Origin: Mytilus trossulus
Lineage: Eukaryota; Mollusca; Bivalvia; Mytilida; Mytilidae
NCBI RefSeq assembly: GCF_036588685.1
Contig: NC_086378.1
Span: forward strand, 33,643,578 to 33,707,577
DNA: 64,000 nt
Direction: 5' to 3'
Positions 52,101-64,000 of the stretch are shown here, one piece after another. The number at the start of each line of letters is the position of its first letter. Position 1 is the first letter of the stretch. The translations under genes and the position numbers were made by a program. The notes beneath the pieces are model-generated. The model was given only the letters and a program-made list of their open reading frames with translations. It was not told the DNA's origin and ran no database searches.

Positions 52101-53193
52101 TCACCACTTACATAAAGCTGGCGTTGATTGGTCCGCATATCTTAAATCTGATTGGACTGATTTGTAAGGGACTTTGACAGTTTTCAATCCATTTTTTACT
52201 GAAAAACTGCTCAACCCAAGCTGACAGTAAAAATGCCCCCTTTTTTCATTCATAATTACAGTTTCTGATCATCCCTCATAGCTCAACAATAGTAAATTAG
52301 TGTCACGGTTTCAATATGATAAATCTGAAGAAGAAAAATAATAATAATGAAAAAAGGTCAAAATACATGCAGAAACATTAAGGAAAGGAACGAAAAATAA
52401 AAACAGGAAAAAATAAAAATAAAATGCAGTTATAACACAAACAAAGCGAAATAAAAATAAAAAAACAGAAACAAATGGAATTACACATTCCCGACATGAC
52501 ATTGTGCGGATCGGCTGAGTTTCTTTATTGTTGTATTATGTCATATTTATGTATATTTAATATAAAAAAAGAAGATGTGGTATGATTTTCATTTGGGCTG
52601 GGCACATTTGTCACATTGTCTGATTGTCGGTGTGCTTACATCAATTCCACATCTTTAATACACAAACAATAACTAAATAAAGACAGAAAGACAGAGAGAG
52701 AGATGCTGAAAAAAATGGAAAAAGGAAAAGAATGGAAAGTACATATCATATATAAAAGTGTTGACGAAAGAGATAATGTTAACAAAAACTATAAATAATT
52801 ATAATAATAAAAAAAAACCACACACCTTCTCAGATGAATCTAAGCATGCTCGCATCAATAACCAAGAGAGAGAAAGAAGAGAGCAGACTAGTATTAAATA
52901 TAAATACTATCAGTGGTTTTTTTTCCCCCCGACAAACATTATATGATTTAACTGAGCTACTTGTGGGTTCAAAGAGTCAGAAAGTACGACAATAAATGTT
53001 CTGATGAAGAAGACTGAAAAAGTTACTAGACTTAGTGTTATGCTATAAGAACTGTACTTAAATGGGATGCGTTAGAGAGAGAAGAAAAGAAGAATCACGG
53101 AAGAAGGGACATTTATATTTTAGACATTTTTTATTTGTTATGTAGTAGAATATATTTTTTTCAATTATGTATGGGGAATAAAGTATTACTAAG

Positions 53194-53248
53194 ATGTACA
53201 ACAATTTTAGACTCTTTTTGAAAAATATTGGTGGCCCTGAAAAGGGCC
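53194..53248 (-). promoter_or_regulatory. H2A copy 10 mRNA 3'-end processing module
   Basis: Stem-loop at 53233-53248, CAAAAAGAG, TTGTTGTACAT ending at 53194. Confidence 0.93.
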
Positions 53249-53281
53249 GTTGTTAAGTGAGTAATCCGATATATCCACTTT

Positions 53282-53935
<654 letters not shown>

Positions 53936-54310
53936 ATGCCACCCAAAGTAGGAACTAAAGGAGCCAAGAAGGCCGTCACCAAGGCAAAGACTGCCAGACC
54001 CGGCGGTGATAAGAAAAGGAGGAGGAAGAGACGTGAATCCTATGCTATCTACATCTACAAAGTCTTGAGACAAGTTCACCCCGACACCGGAGTGTCCTCA
54101 AAGGCAATGTCCATCATGAACAGCTTCGTCAACGATATCTTCGAGAGAATCGCAGCAGAGGCTTCCCGATTGGCACACTACAACAAAAGATCTACCATCA
54201 CATCCCGGGAGATCCAGACCGCTGTCCGTCTTCTCTTACCCGGAGAATTGGCCAAGCACGCTGTCAGTGAAGGTACCAAAGCCGTCACTAAATACACCAG
54301 CAGCAAGTAA
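53936..54310 (+). CDS. H2B: Histone H2B, copy 10
   Basis: Intact, same protein as at 9541-9915. Confidence 0.98.
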   Translation: MPPKVGTKGAKKAVTKAKTARPGGDKKRRRKRRESYAIYIYKVLRQVHPDTGVSSKAMSIMNSFVNDIFERIAAEASRLAHYNKRSTITSREIQTAVRLLLPGELAKHAVSEGTKAVTKYTSSK

Positions 54311-54338
54311 ACAGTCTGAAGTTTATAACTTCACAAAC

Positions 54339-54393
54339 GGCCCTTTTCAGGGCCACCAACATTTTTCAAAAAGAATTTACATTTGTTGTACAT
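54339..54393 (+). promoter_or_regulatory. H2B copy 10 mRNA 3'-end processing module
   Basis: Stem-loop at 54339-54354, CAAAAAGAA, TTGTTGTACAT ending at 54393. Confidence 0.93.
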
Positions 54394-55081
54394 CAATGTC
54401 AAACTTCTAAACAAAGCTATAAATCCCAACCCCAGCTATAACCACTTTCAAACTATTTCAATAGTATATGGTTACTTTTCTCTTCTTTCTATCTGTATAA
54501 CAAATATACGTGTATTTCACTCATTCTGTAGCATTTAATTTGTCTGTCAAAACTACAAAGCGTAAATACATAAATCATGAAGAACAAAACAGTGCTTTCA
54601 TTCCAATTAATAGAGTTGATAAATTTACGATTTCTTTTGCTTTTCGAGAGAAAAAAAATATTGCGAGAATTATTTTACACGGAAACAAGAACATTACCTA
54701 ATCTTAAACCACGCAAAAAAAACCTCTATAATTGAATATAACAGAATCTACAGATTTTGTGTGTAAAAGTCCGTGCATTTTGTTTTGAAATTTTCTCTCT
54801 TCATGTAGGCAAATGCACGGACTTGATCTTTGAACGTATTCATAAACCTTCAGAAATATAAATTCTCAAATAAATACAAGAGTAAGAGTAAGGAAGTTAA
54901 TTAAAAAGAAAGCCAGATATTTAAAAAAAAAAAGGGGGGGGGGGGGGGGTATAACGAGAGAGAGAAAATAGTTGCGGATCAGGATCAGGGAAAACAAGAA
55001 AAACGGTTGAAAAATTCATGAACATTAGAGAAAAGAATAGAAGTGGGAGCAAGCTTTGATTTCAAGATTTTGTTTAAAACG

Positions 55082-55137
55082 ATGTACAACAAATCTAAGA
55101 TTCTTTTTGAAAAATGTTGGTGGCCCTGAAAAGGGCC
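55082..55137 (-). promoter_or_regulatory. H4 copy 10 mRNA 3'-end processing module
   Basis: Stem-loop at 55122-55137 with downstream element and TTGTTGTACAT ending at 55082. Confidence 0.93.
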
Positions 55138-55163
55138 GTTGTTGATATTAGCTGGGTGGCTGT

Positions 55164-55481
<318 letters not shown>

Positions 55482-57112
55482 CTATTTGTGGTGATTAGTT
55501 AAATAATACTTTCCGTCTAACAGCGACTCTTTATATATCACCAACGCGGCCGTAAAAGAAGTATCACACATTTTCAGTTAACTGTTGTCTGATTGGCTTA
55601 CGTTGTTTTATTCCGGGAGGTAACTCTGTACTGCCTTAAACTGTGTACACTTTCAATCCACTTTTTCATTCTAGGTCTGAAAAATATAATAATTCATATC
55701 AGACAGTAAATTTTTAAGAAAAAACTATTATTTCAATCGGAATAAAAATGACTGAAGGAGACAAAAAAAGTTCCAAAATGTTGAAAAGTTTTCATTTTAA
55801 GATAGAATAGTATGATAAATAAATGATAAATGAAAATCACTTTAGACAGTCAAAATTATAAAGATAATTATTTGCTTTCTCTGAACAGACATTTTCATTC
55901 AATGACAATACACATTTCAACTTAATGGAATGGAATTTAGTTGGGGAAAAAATAAACCTCACAGACATATCTAGGAATACTGGTTATCTATTTGTCTATT
56001 TGATGTATCCAGAAATTGGATACATCACAGGATTTTACATGCTTGCAGTTTTCTACCTGTCTTTCATAACTCAACATCATCTGTCAAAGCTGTGCTTGCC
56101 ATCATCAACGATCTGCTGCAGGTACTTCAGATCATAAATGGGAGAATGTATGAATAAAACTGTTACTGTTATTACTATTAAAGATTTTTTTTTCTAGGTA
56201 TTACAGTGAAGAAAAGAGATGCCCCTGACTGCGGGTAAAACTTCTTATGTGTGCATCTTCCTTTCAATTTTATTTTTAAACGCCATTCTATATTTATCCA
56301 CAGTATGACGATGACAATTTCATCAGCCAATCCAATAAAAATGTTAATGCGCACACATGTACTTACTATTCTGAAGACTTCTTTTAGCCAGAAAAGTTTA
56401 TAATAAGTCTGAAAACCACTTTTTATCATATAAAAAAGCTTATAAGTGCAAGATATATGCTTACATGGACTTCCTACATTGAAATTTTGTGGGGACTACT
56501 TGGACCCGTACCGAAATTATATTAATTTAAATAGAAATTTCATGATTTTGTTAACTAGCAGCAAGACAAGACTCTAAAGTGGACAAAATATATTACTACA
56601 TACATGATAAAAAAATTCTTTACAATTCTGACTGAAAAAGAGCTCTAAATTTTTGATAAAAGTACCCTGTAATATCAGCTTTTCTAAAAGAAATATTCAA
56701 ATTAATGAATTATACAAGATATTTAAACTCTAACTTAAAAAAAAAGGTTATATTTTGGCCAGTTGGTGGTTCTCTTTCTTTGGTCTAGACTACTGGTGTA
56801 AATAATACATCAAAAGAAGACAAGACAAAACAAGCGAAGAAAAGAAAAGAACAGAAGTACAGATAGAAACATTTATATGTTGATCTTTTTTTATATAATG
56901 TACTATTTAATATTCTACACACAAGGACATACATGTACCATGATAAACAAACACCCCCCTTTTTTTTGTGATGAGACTTGTGTGTATATATATATCATAA
57001 AATTTATTTTTTGTCTATGTATTGCTTTGCATATAGATGGATTCAACAAGAAGAAATAAAAGAGAGAGAGAGAGATGGGGAAAAGAGGGGTTCGGCTATG
57101 TTTCTAATTTTC

Positions 57113-57168
57113 ATGTACAACAATTTATAGATTCTTTTTGAAAAATATTGGTGGCCCTGAAAAGGGCC
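57113..57168 (-). promoter_or_regulatory. H3 copy 11 mRNA 3'-end processing module
   Basis: Stem-loop at 57153-57168; downstream elements as in the reference copy. Confidence 0.93.
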
Positions 57169-57197
57169 GTTATGTTTTGGTGAAAAAATCACACTTC

Positions 57198-57713
<516 letters not shown>

Positions 57714-58806
57714 TCACCACTTACATAAAGCTGGCGTTGATTGGTCCGCATATCTTAAATCTGATTGGACTGATTTGTAAGGGACTTTGACAGTTTTCAA
57801 TCCATTTTTTACTGAAAAACTGCTCAACCCAAGCTGACAGTAAAAATGCCCCCTTTTTTCATTCATAATTACAGTTTCTGATCATCCCTCATAGCTCAAC
57901 AATAGTAAATTAGTGTCACGGTTTCAATATGATAAATCTGAAGAAGAAAAATAATAATAATGAAAAAAGGTCAAAATACATGCAGAAACATTAAGGAAAG
58001 GAACGAAAAATAAAAACAGGAAAAAATAAAAATAAAATGCAGTTATAACACAAACAAAGCGAAATAAAAATAAAAAAACAGAAACAAATGGAATTACACA
58101 TTCCCGACATGACATTGTGCGGATCGGCTGAGTTTCTTTATTGTTGTATTATGTCATATTTATGTATATTTAATATAAAAAAAGAAGATGTGGTATGATT
58201 TTCATTTGGGCTGGGCACATTTGTCACATTGTCTGATTGTCGGTGTGCTTACATCAATTCCACATCTTTAATACACAAACAATAACTAAATAAAGACAGA
58301 AAGACAGAGAGAGAGATGCTGAAAAAAATGGAAAAAGGAAAAGAATGGAAAGTACATATCATATATAAAAGTGTTGACGAAAGAGATAATGTTAACAAAA
58401 ACTATAAATAATTATAATAATAAAAAAAAACCACACACCTTCTCAGATGAATCTAAGCATGCTCGCATCAATAACCAAGAGAGAGAAAGAAGAGAGCAGA
58501 CTAGTATTAAATATAAATACTATCAGTGGTTTTTTTTCCCCCCGACAAACATTATATGATTTAACTGAGCTACTTGTGGGTTCAAAGAGTCAGAAAGTAC
58601 GACAATAAATGTTCTGATGAAGAAGACTGAAAAAGTTACTAGACTTAGTGTTATGCTATAAGAACTGTACTTAAATGGGATGCGTTAGAGAGAGAAGAAA
58701 AGAAGAATCACGGAAGAAGGGACATTTATATTTTAGACATTTTTTATTTGTTATGTAGTAGAATATATTTTTTTCAATTATGTATGGGGAATAAAGTATT
58801 ACTAAG

Positions 58807-58861
58807 ATGTACAACAATTTTAGACTCTTTTTGAAAAATATTGGTGGCCCTGAAAAGGGCC
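58807..58861 (-). promoter_or_regulatory. H2A copy 11 mRNA 3'-end processing module
   Basis: Stem-loop at 58846-58861, CAAAAAGAG, TTGTTGTACAT ending at 58807. Confidence 0.93.
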
Positions 58862-58894
58862 GTTGTTAAGTGAGTAATCCGATATATCCACTTT

Positions 58895-59271
58895 TTACTT
58901 GGCAGCTTTCTGGGTCTTCTTTGGCAGAAGTACAGCCTGGATGTTGGTAAAACACCTCCCTGGGCAATGGTGACACCAGACAAGAGTTTGTTCAACTCTT
59001 CGTCGTTTCTGATGGCCAACTGGAGATGACGGGGAATGATTCTGCTCTTCTTGTTGTCACGAGCGGCGTTTCCTGCCAACTCCAATACTTCAGCTGCTAA
59101 GTATTCTAAGACAGCTGCGAGGTACACTGGTGCACCGGCACCAACTCTCTCGGCATAGTTTCCTTTCCTCAAAAGTCTGTGGATACGACCGACTGGGAAC
59201 TGAAGTCCGGCACGGGATGACCTAGACTTTGCCTTTGCTTTTGCTTTTCCTCCTTTTCCTCGTCCTGACAT
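58895..59271 (-). CDS. H2A: Histone H2A, copy 11, one frameshift near its end
   Basis: Same as 8887-9264 for about the first 109 residues (through GGVLP). One T of a three-T run is missing near 58945, and the frame then runs to 58774 and would give 165 residues with an unrelated tail. That reads through the stem-loop, so it is not a plausible histone mRNA. A consensus error next to a gap is the likelier reading; otherwise it is a freshly broken copy. Confidence 0.85.
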
Positions 59272-59547
59272 TTTGTACTATTTGGTTGATCGACACTGAG
59301 TAAAGTGATACAATTTTTCTTCAAAATTTAGCTTATATACCCACTAAACGGATTGAACGATGTTTTTATTATACACCAATCAGAACGAAGCTCTCTGCGA
59401 GCAGTTAGGCTACCGAACATTCAACATGTTATGGGTGCTCTCTCCGAGGTTCGCGTTTAATAAAATCTTTCAATCCGTTTTGCCCAGTATATAAACAAAT
59501 TGAAAATAATTTTTCACCATTACTTATTTGATTATCAAACCAGTAAC
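59272..59547. promoter_or_regulatory. Divergent H2A-H2B promoter, unit 11
   Basis: TATA boxes at 59333-59339 and 59488-59494, TTCAATCC at 59350-59357 and 59469-59476, CCAAT at 59376-59380, 22-bp element at 59434-59455. Confidence 0.85.
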
Positions 59548-59875
59548 ATGCCACCCAAAGTAGGAACTAAAGGAGCCAAGAAGGCCGTCACCAAGGCAAA
59601 GACTGCCAGACCCGGCGGTGATAAGAAAAGGAGGAGGAAGAGACGTGAATCCTATGCTATCTACATCTACAAAGTCTTGAGACAAGTTCACCCCGACACC
59701 GGAGTGTCCTCAAAGGCAATGTCCATCATGAACAGCTTCGTCAACGATATCTTCGAGAGAATCGCAGCAGAGGCTTCCCGATTGGCACACTACAACAAAA
59801 GATCTACCATCACATCCCGGGAGATCCAGACCGCTGTCCGTCTTCTCTTACCCGGAGAATTGGCCAAGCACGCTG
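59548..59875 (+). CDS. H2B: Histone H2B, copy 11, 3' end in gap
   Basis: First 109 codons (through LAKHA) of the same protein as at 9541-9915. The last 15 codons, the stop and the stem-loop are lost in the adjoining gap. Confidence 0.96.
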
Positions 59876-59975
59876 NNNNNNNNNNNNNNNNNNNNNNNNN
59901 NNNNNNNNNNNNNNNNNNNNNNNNNNNNNNNNNNNNNNNNNNNNNNNNNNNNNNNNNNNNNNNNNNNNNNNNNNN
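59876..59975. other. Assembly gap (100 N) at the orientation switch
   Basis: Left of the gap the array runs forward and stops inside H2B. Right of it the sequence is the reverse complement of the unit, starting in the H4-H3 spacer (complement of about 5955 in unit 1). The real length of missing DNA is unknown. Confidence 0.97.
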
Positions 59976-60281
59976 TCTGTGAGGTTTATTTTTTCCCCAA
60001 CTAAATTCCATTCCATTAAGTTGAAATGTGTATTGTCATTGAATGAAAATGTCTGTTCAGAGAAAGCAAATAATTATCTTTATAATTTTGACTGTCTAAA
60101 GTGATTTTCATTTATCATTTATTTATCATACTATTCTATCTTAAAATGAAAACTTTTCAACATTTTGGAACTTTTTTTGTCTCCTTCAGTCATTTTTATT
60201 CCGATTGAAATAATAGTTTTTTCTTAAAAATTTACTGTCTGATATGAATTATTATATTTTTCAGACCTAGAATGAAAAAGT

Positions 60282-60776
<495 letters not shown>

Positions 60777-60802
60777 ACAGCCACCCAGCTAATATCAACA
60801 AC

Positions 60803-60858
60803 GGCCCTTTTCAGGGCCACCAACATTTTTCAAAAAGAATCTTAGATTTGTTGTACAT
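60803..60858 (+). promoter_or_regulatory. H4 mRNA 3'-end processing module, inverted unit
   Basis: Stem-loop at 60803-60818, CAAAAAGAA, TTGTTGTACAT ending at 60858; 27 nt from the H4 stop as elsewhere. Confidence 0.93.
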
Positions 60859-61548
60859 CGTTTTAAACAAAATCTTGAAATCAAAGCTTGCTCCCACTTC
60901 TATTCTTTTCTCTAATGTTCATGAATTTTTCAACCGTTTTTCTTGTTTTCCCTGATCCTGATCCGCAACTATTTTCTCTCTCTCGTTATACCCCCCCCCC
61001 CCCCCCCCTTTTTTTTTTTAAATATCTGGCTTTCTTTTTAATTAACTTCCTTACTCTTACTCTTGTATTTATTTGAGAATTTATATTTCTGAAGGTTTAT
61101 GAATACGTTCAAAGATCAAGTCCGTGCATTTGCCTACATGAAGAGAGAAAATTTCAAAACAAAATGCACGGACTTTTACACACAAAATCTGTAGATTCTG
61201 TTATATTCAATTATAGAGGTTTTTTTTGCGTGGTTTAAGATTAGGTAATGTTCTTGTTTCCGTGTAAAATAATTCTCGCAATATTTTTTTTCTCTCGAAA
61301 AGCAAAAGAAATCGTAAATTTATCAACTCTATTAATTGGAATGAAAGCACTGTTTTGTTCTTCATGATTTATGTATTTACGCTTTGTAGTTTTGACAGAC
61401 AAATTAAATGCTACAGAATGAGTGAAATACACGTATATTTGTTATACAGATAGAAAGAAGAGAAAAGTAACCATATACTATTGAAATAGTTTGAAAGTGG
61501 TTATAGCTGGGGTTGGGATTTATAGCTTTGTTTAGAAGTTTGACATTG

Positions 61549-61603
61549 ATGTACAACAAATGTAAATTCTTTTTGAAAAATGTTGGTGGCCCTGAAAAGG
61601 GCC
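61549..61603 (-). promoter_or_regulatory. H2B mRNA 3'-end processing module, inverted unit
   Basis: Stem-loop at 61588-61603 with CAAAAAGAA and TTGTTGTACAT ending at 61549. Confidence 0.93.
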
Positions 61604-61631
61604 GTTTGTGAAGTTATAAACTTCAGACTGT

Positions 61632-62006
61632 TTACTTGCTGCTGGTGTATTTAGTGACGGCTTTGGTACCTTCACTGACAGCGTGCTTGGCCAATTCTCC
61701 GGGTAAGAGAAGACGGACAGCGGTCTGGATCTCCCGGGATGTGATGGTAGATCTTTTGTTGTAGTGTGCCAATCGGGAAGCCTCTGCTGCGATTCTCTCG
61801 AAGATATCGTTGACGAAGCTGTTCATGATGGACATTGCCTTTGAGGACACTCCGGTGTCGGGGTGAACTTGTCTCAAGACTTTGTAGATGTAGATAGCAT
61901 AGGATTCACGTCTCTTCCTCCTCCTTTTCTTATCACCGCCGGGTCTGGCAGTCTTTGCCTTGGTGACGGCCTTCTTGGCTCCTTTAGTTCCTACTTTGGG
62001 TGGCAT
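61632..62006 (-). CDS. H2B: Histone H2B, inverted unit
   Basis: Intact, same 124-residue protein as at 9541-9915, on the opposite strand to all other H2B copies here. Confidence 0.98.
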   Translation of the reverse strand: MPPKVGTKGAKKAVTKAKTARPGGDKKRRRKRRESYAIYIYKVLRQVHPDTGVSSKAMSIMNSFVNDIFERIAAEASRLAHYNKRSTITSREIQTAVRLLLPGELAKHAVSEGTKAVTKYTSSK

Positions 62007-62660
<654 letters not shown>

Positions 62661-62693
62661 AAAGTGGATATATCGGATTACTCACTTAACAAC

Positions 62694-62748
62694 GGCCCTT
62701 TTCAGGGCCACCAATATTTTTCAAAAAGAGTCTAAAATTGTTGTACAT
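62694..62748 (+). promoter_or_regulatory. H2A mRNA 3'-end processing module, inverted unit
   Basis: Stem-loop at 62694-62709, CAAAAAGAG, TTGTTGTACAT ending at 62748. Confidence 0.93.
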
Positions 62749-63751
62749 CTTAGTAATACTTTATTCCCCATACATAATTGAAAAAAATATATTCTACTAC
62801 ATAACAAATAAAAAATGTCTAAAATATAAATGTCCCTTCTTCCGTGATTCTTCTTTTCTTCTCTCTCTAACGCATCCCATTTAAGTACAGTTCTTATAGC
62901 ATAACACTAAGTCTAGTAACTTTTTCAGTCTTCTTCATCAGAACATTTATTGTCGTACTTTCTGACTCTTTGAACCCACAAGTAGCTCAGTTAAATCATA
63001 TAATGTTTGTCGGGGGGAAAAAAAACCACTGATAGTATTTATATTTAATACTAGTCTGCTCTCTTCTTTCTCTCTCTTGGTTATTGATGCGAGCATGCTT
63101 AGATTCATCTGAGAAGGTGTGTGGTTTTTTTTTATTATTATAATTATTTATAGTTTTTGTTAACATTATCTCTTTCGTCAACACTTTTATATATGATATG
63201 TACTTTCCATTCTTTTCCTTTTTCCATTTTTTTCAGCATCTCTCTCTCTGTCTTTCTGTCTTTATTTAGTTATTGTTTGTGTATTAAAGATGTGGAATTG
63301 ATGTAAGCACACCGACAATCAGACAATGTGACAAATGTGCCCAGCCCAAATGAAAATCATACCACATCTTCTTTTTTTATATTAAATATACATAAATATG
63401 ACATAATACAACAATAAAGAAACTCAGCCGATCCGCACAATGTCATGTCGGGAATGTGTAATTCCATTTGTTTCTGTTTTTTTATTTTTATTTCGCTTTG
63501 TTTGTGTTATAACTGCATTTTATTTTTATTTTTTCCTGTTTTTATTTTTCGTTCCTTTCCTTAATGTTTCTGCATGTATTTTGACCTTTTTTCATTATTA
63601 TTATTTTTCTTCTTCAGATTTATCATATTGAAACCGTGACACTAATTTACTATTGTTGAGCTATGAGGGATGATCAGAAACTGTAATTATGAATGAAAAA
63701 AGGGGGCATTTTTACTGTCAGCTTGGGTTGAGCAGTTTTTCAGTAAAAAAT

Positions 63752-63946
63752 GGATTGAAAACTGTCAAAGTCCCTTACAAATCAGTCCAATCAGATTTAA
63801 GATATGCGGACCAATCAACGCCAGCTTTATGTAAGTGGTGATCCAATCGTCACCGTGATTTCAATCCTCCCGGCAAGCACAAAAACACATTCACCGAAAT
63901 TTTCAAGTATTCTTTCTGTAGCAAATCGTCCACAGAGCTAATAATC
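63752..63946 (+). promoter_or_regulatory. H3 promoter, inverted unit
   Basis: GGATTGAA at 63752-63759, CCAAT boxes at 63787-63791, 63811-63815 and 63843-63847, TTCAATCC at 63860-63867; no TATA box. Confidence 0.75.
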
Positions 63947-64000
63947 ATGGCACGAACAAAGCAAACTGCACGTAAATCCACCGGAGGTAAAGCTCCAAGA
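63947..64000 (+). CDS. H3: Histone H3, inverted unit, cut by the window end
   Basis: The first 18 codons (through KAPR of the tail) match the other H3 copies exactly; the rest lies outside the window. Confidence 0.96.
   Translation, partial: MARTKQTARKSTGGKAPR

Overview
This is animal nuclear DNA carrying a tandem core-histone gene array. The organism is a metazoan and probably a lophotrochozoan, most likely a bivalve mollusc. That reading rests on recalled protein style (H2A beginning [21 protein letters not shown]2B beginning [13 protein letters not shown]) and on the replication-dependent histone architecture, so the species is not determined. Coding parts are balanced in composition, and the spacers are strongly AT-rich.

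The repeating unit is about 5.61 kb and has the fixed order H3(-), H2A(-), H2B(+), H4(-), spacer. H2A and H2B are divergent and share a 276-bp promoter. H2B and H4 are convergent. H3 follows H4 after a spacer of about 1.7 kb. No histone H1, 5S rRNA, tRNA or snRNA gene was recognised in the unit. Measured from H3 stem-loop to H3 stem-loop, unit lengths are 5603, 5613, 5612, 5615, 5099 (holds a gap), 5613, 5614, 5616, 5613 and 5613. Differences between units are almost only one- or two-base indels, mostly in homopolymers.

Layout: 1-594 is non-repeat flank. 595-694 is a 100-N gap. 695-1541 is the tail of a spacer. Ten units follow (1542-57152), then a truncated eleventh (57153-59875), a 100-N gap (59876-59975), and a twelfth unit in the OPPOSITE orientation (59976-64000), which runs off the end 18 codons into H3. 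A third 100-N gap (25715-25814) replaces H2A and most of the H2A-H2B promoter in unit 5. In total 46 histone genes are visible: 12 H3 (one cut by the window edge), 11 H2A, 12 H2B (one cut by a gap) and 11 H4. Frameshifts in H3 and H2A of unit 1, H2A of unit 11 and H4 of the inverted unit are homopolymer indels in the outer parts of the array, and they look like consensus errors.

The four proteins are the complete core of the nucleosome. Each gene is intronless and ends in the metazoan histone stem-loop (GGCCCTTTTCAGGGCC) followed by a purine-rich histone downstream element (CAAAAAGAA or CAAAAAGAG), so the mRNAs should be replication-dependent and not polyadenylated. Beyond the textbook signals I see: (a) an 11-nt element, TTGTTGTACAT, at a fixed place after the downstream element in all four gene types; (b) a TTCAATCC motif 72-80 nt upstream of the H2A, H2B and H3 start codons, with inverted copies further upstream of H3 and H4; and (c) a 22-bp H2A-H2B promoter element that recurs, with TTCAATCC and a TATA box, in the unique flank at 464-503, which suggests an unseen co-regulated transcription unit leaving the array to the left.
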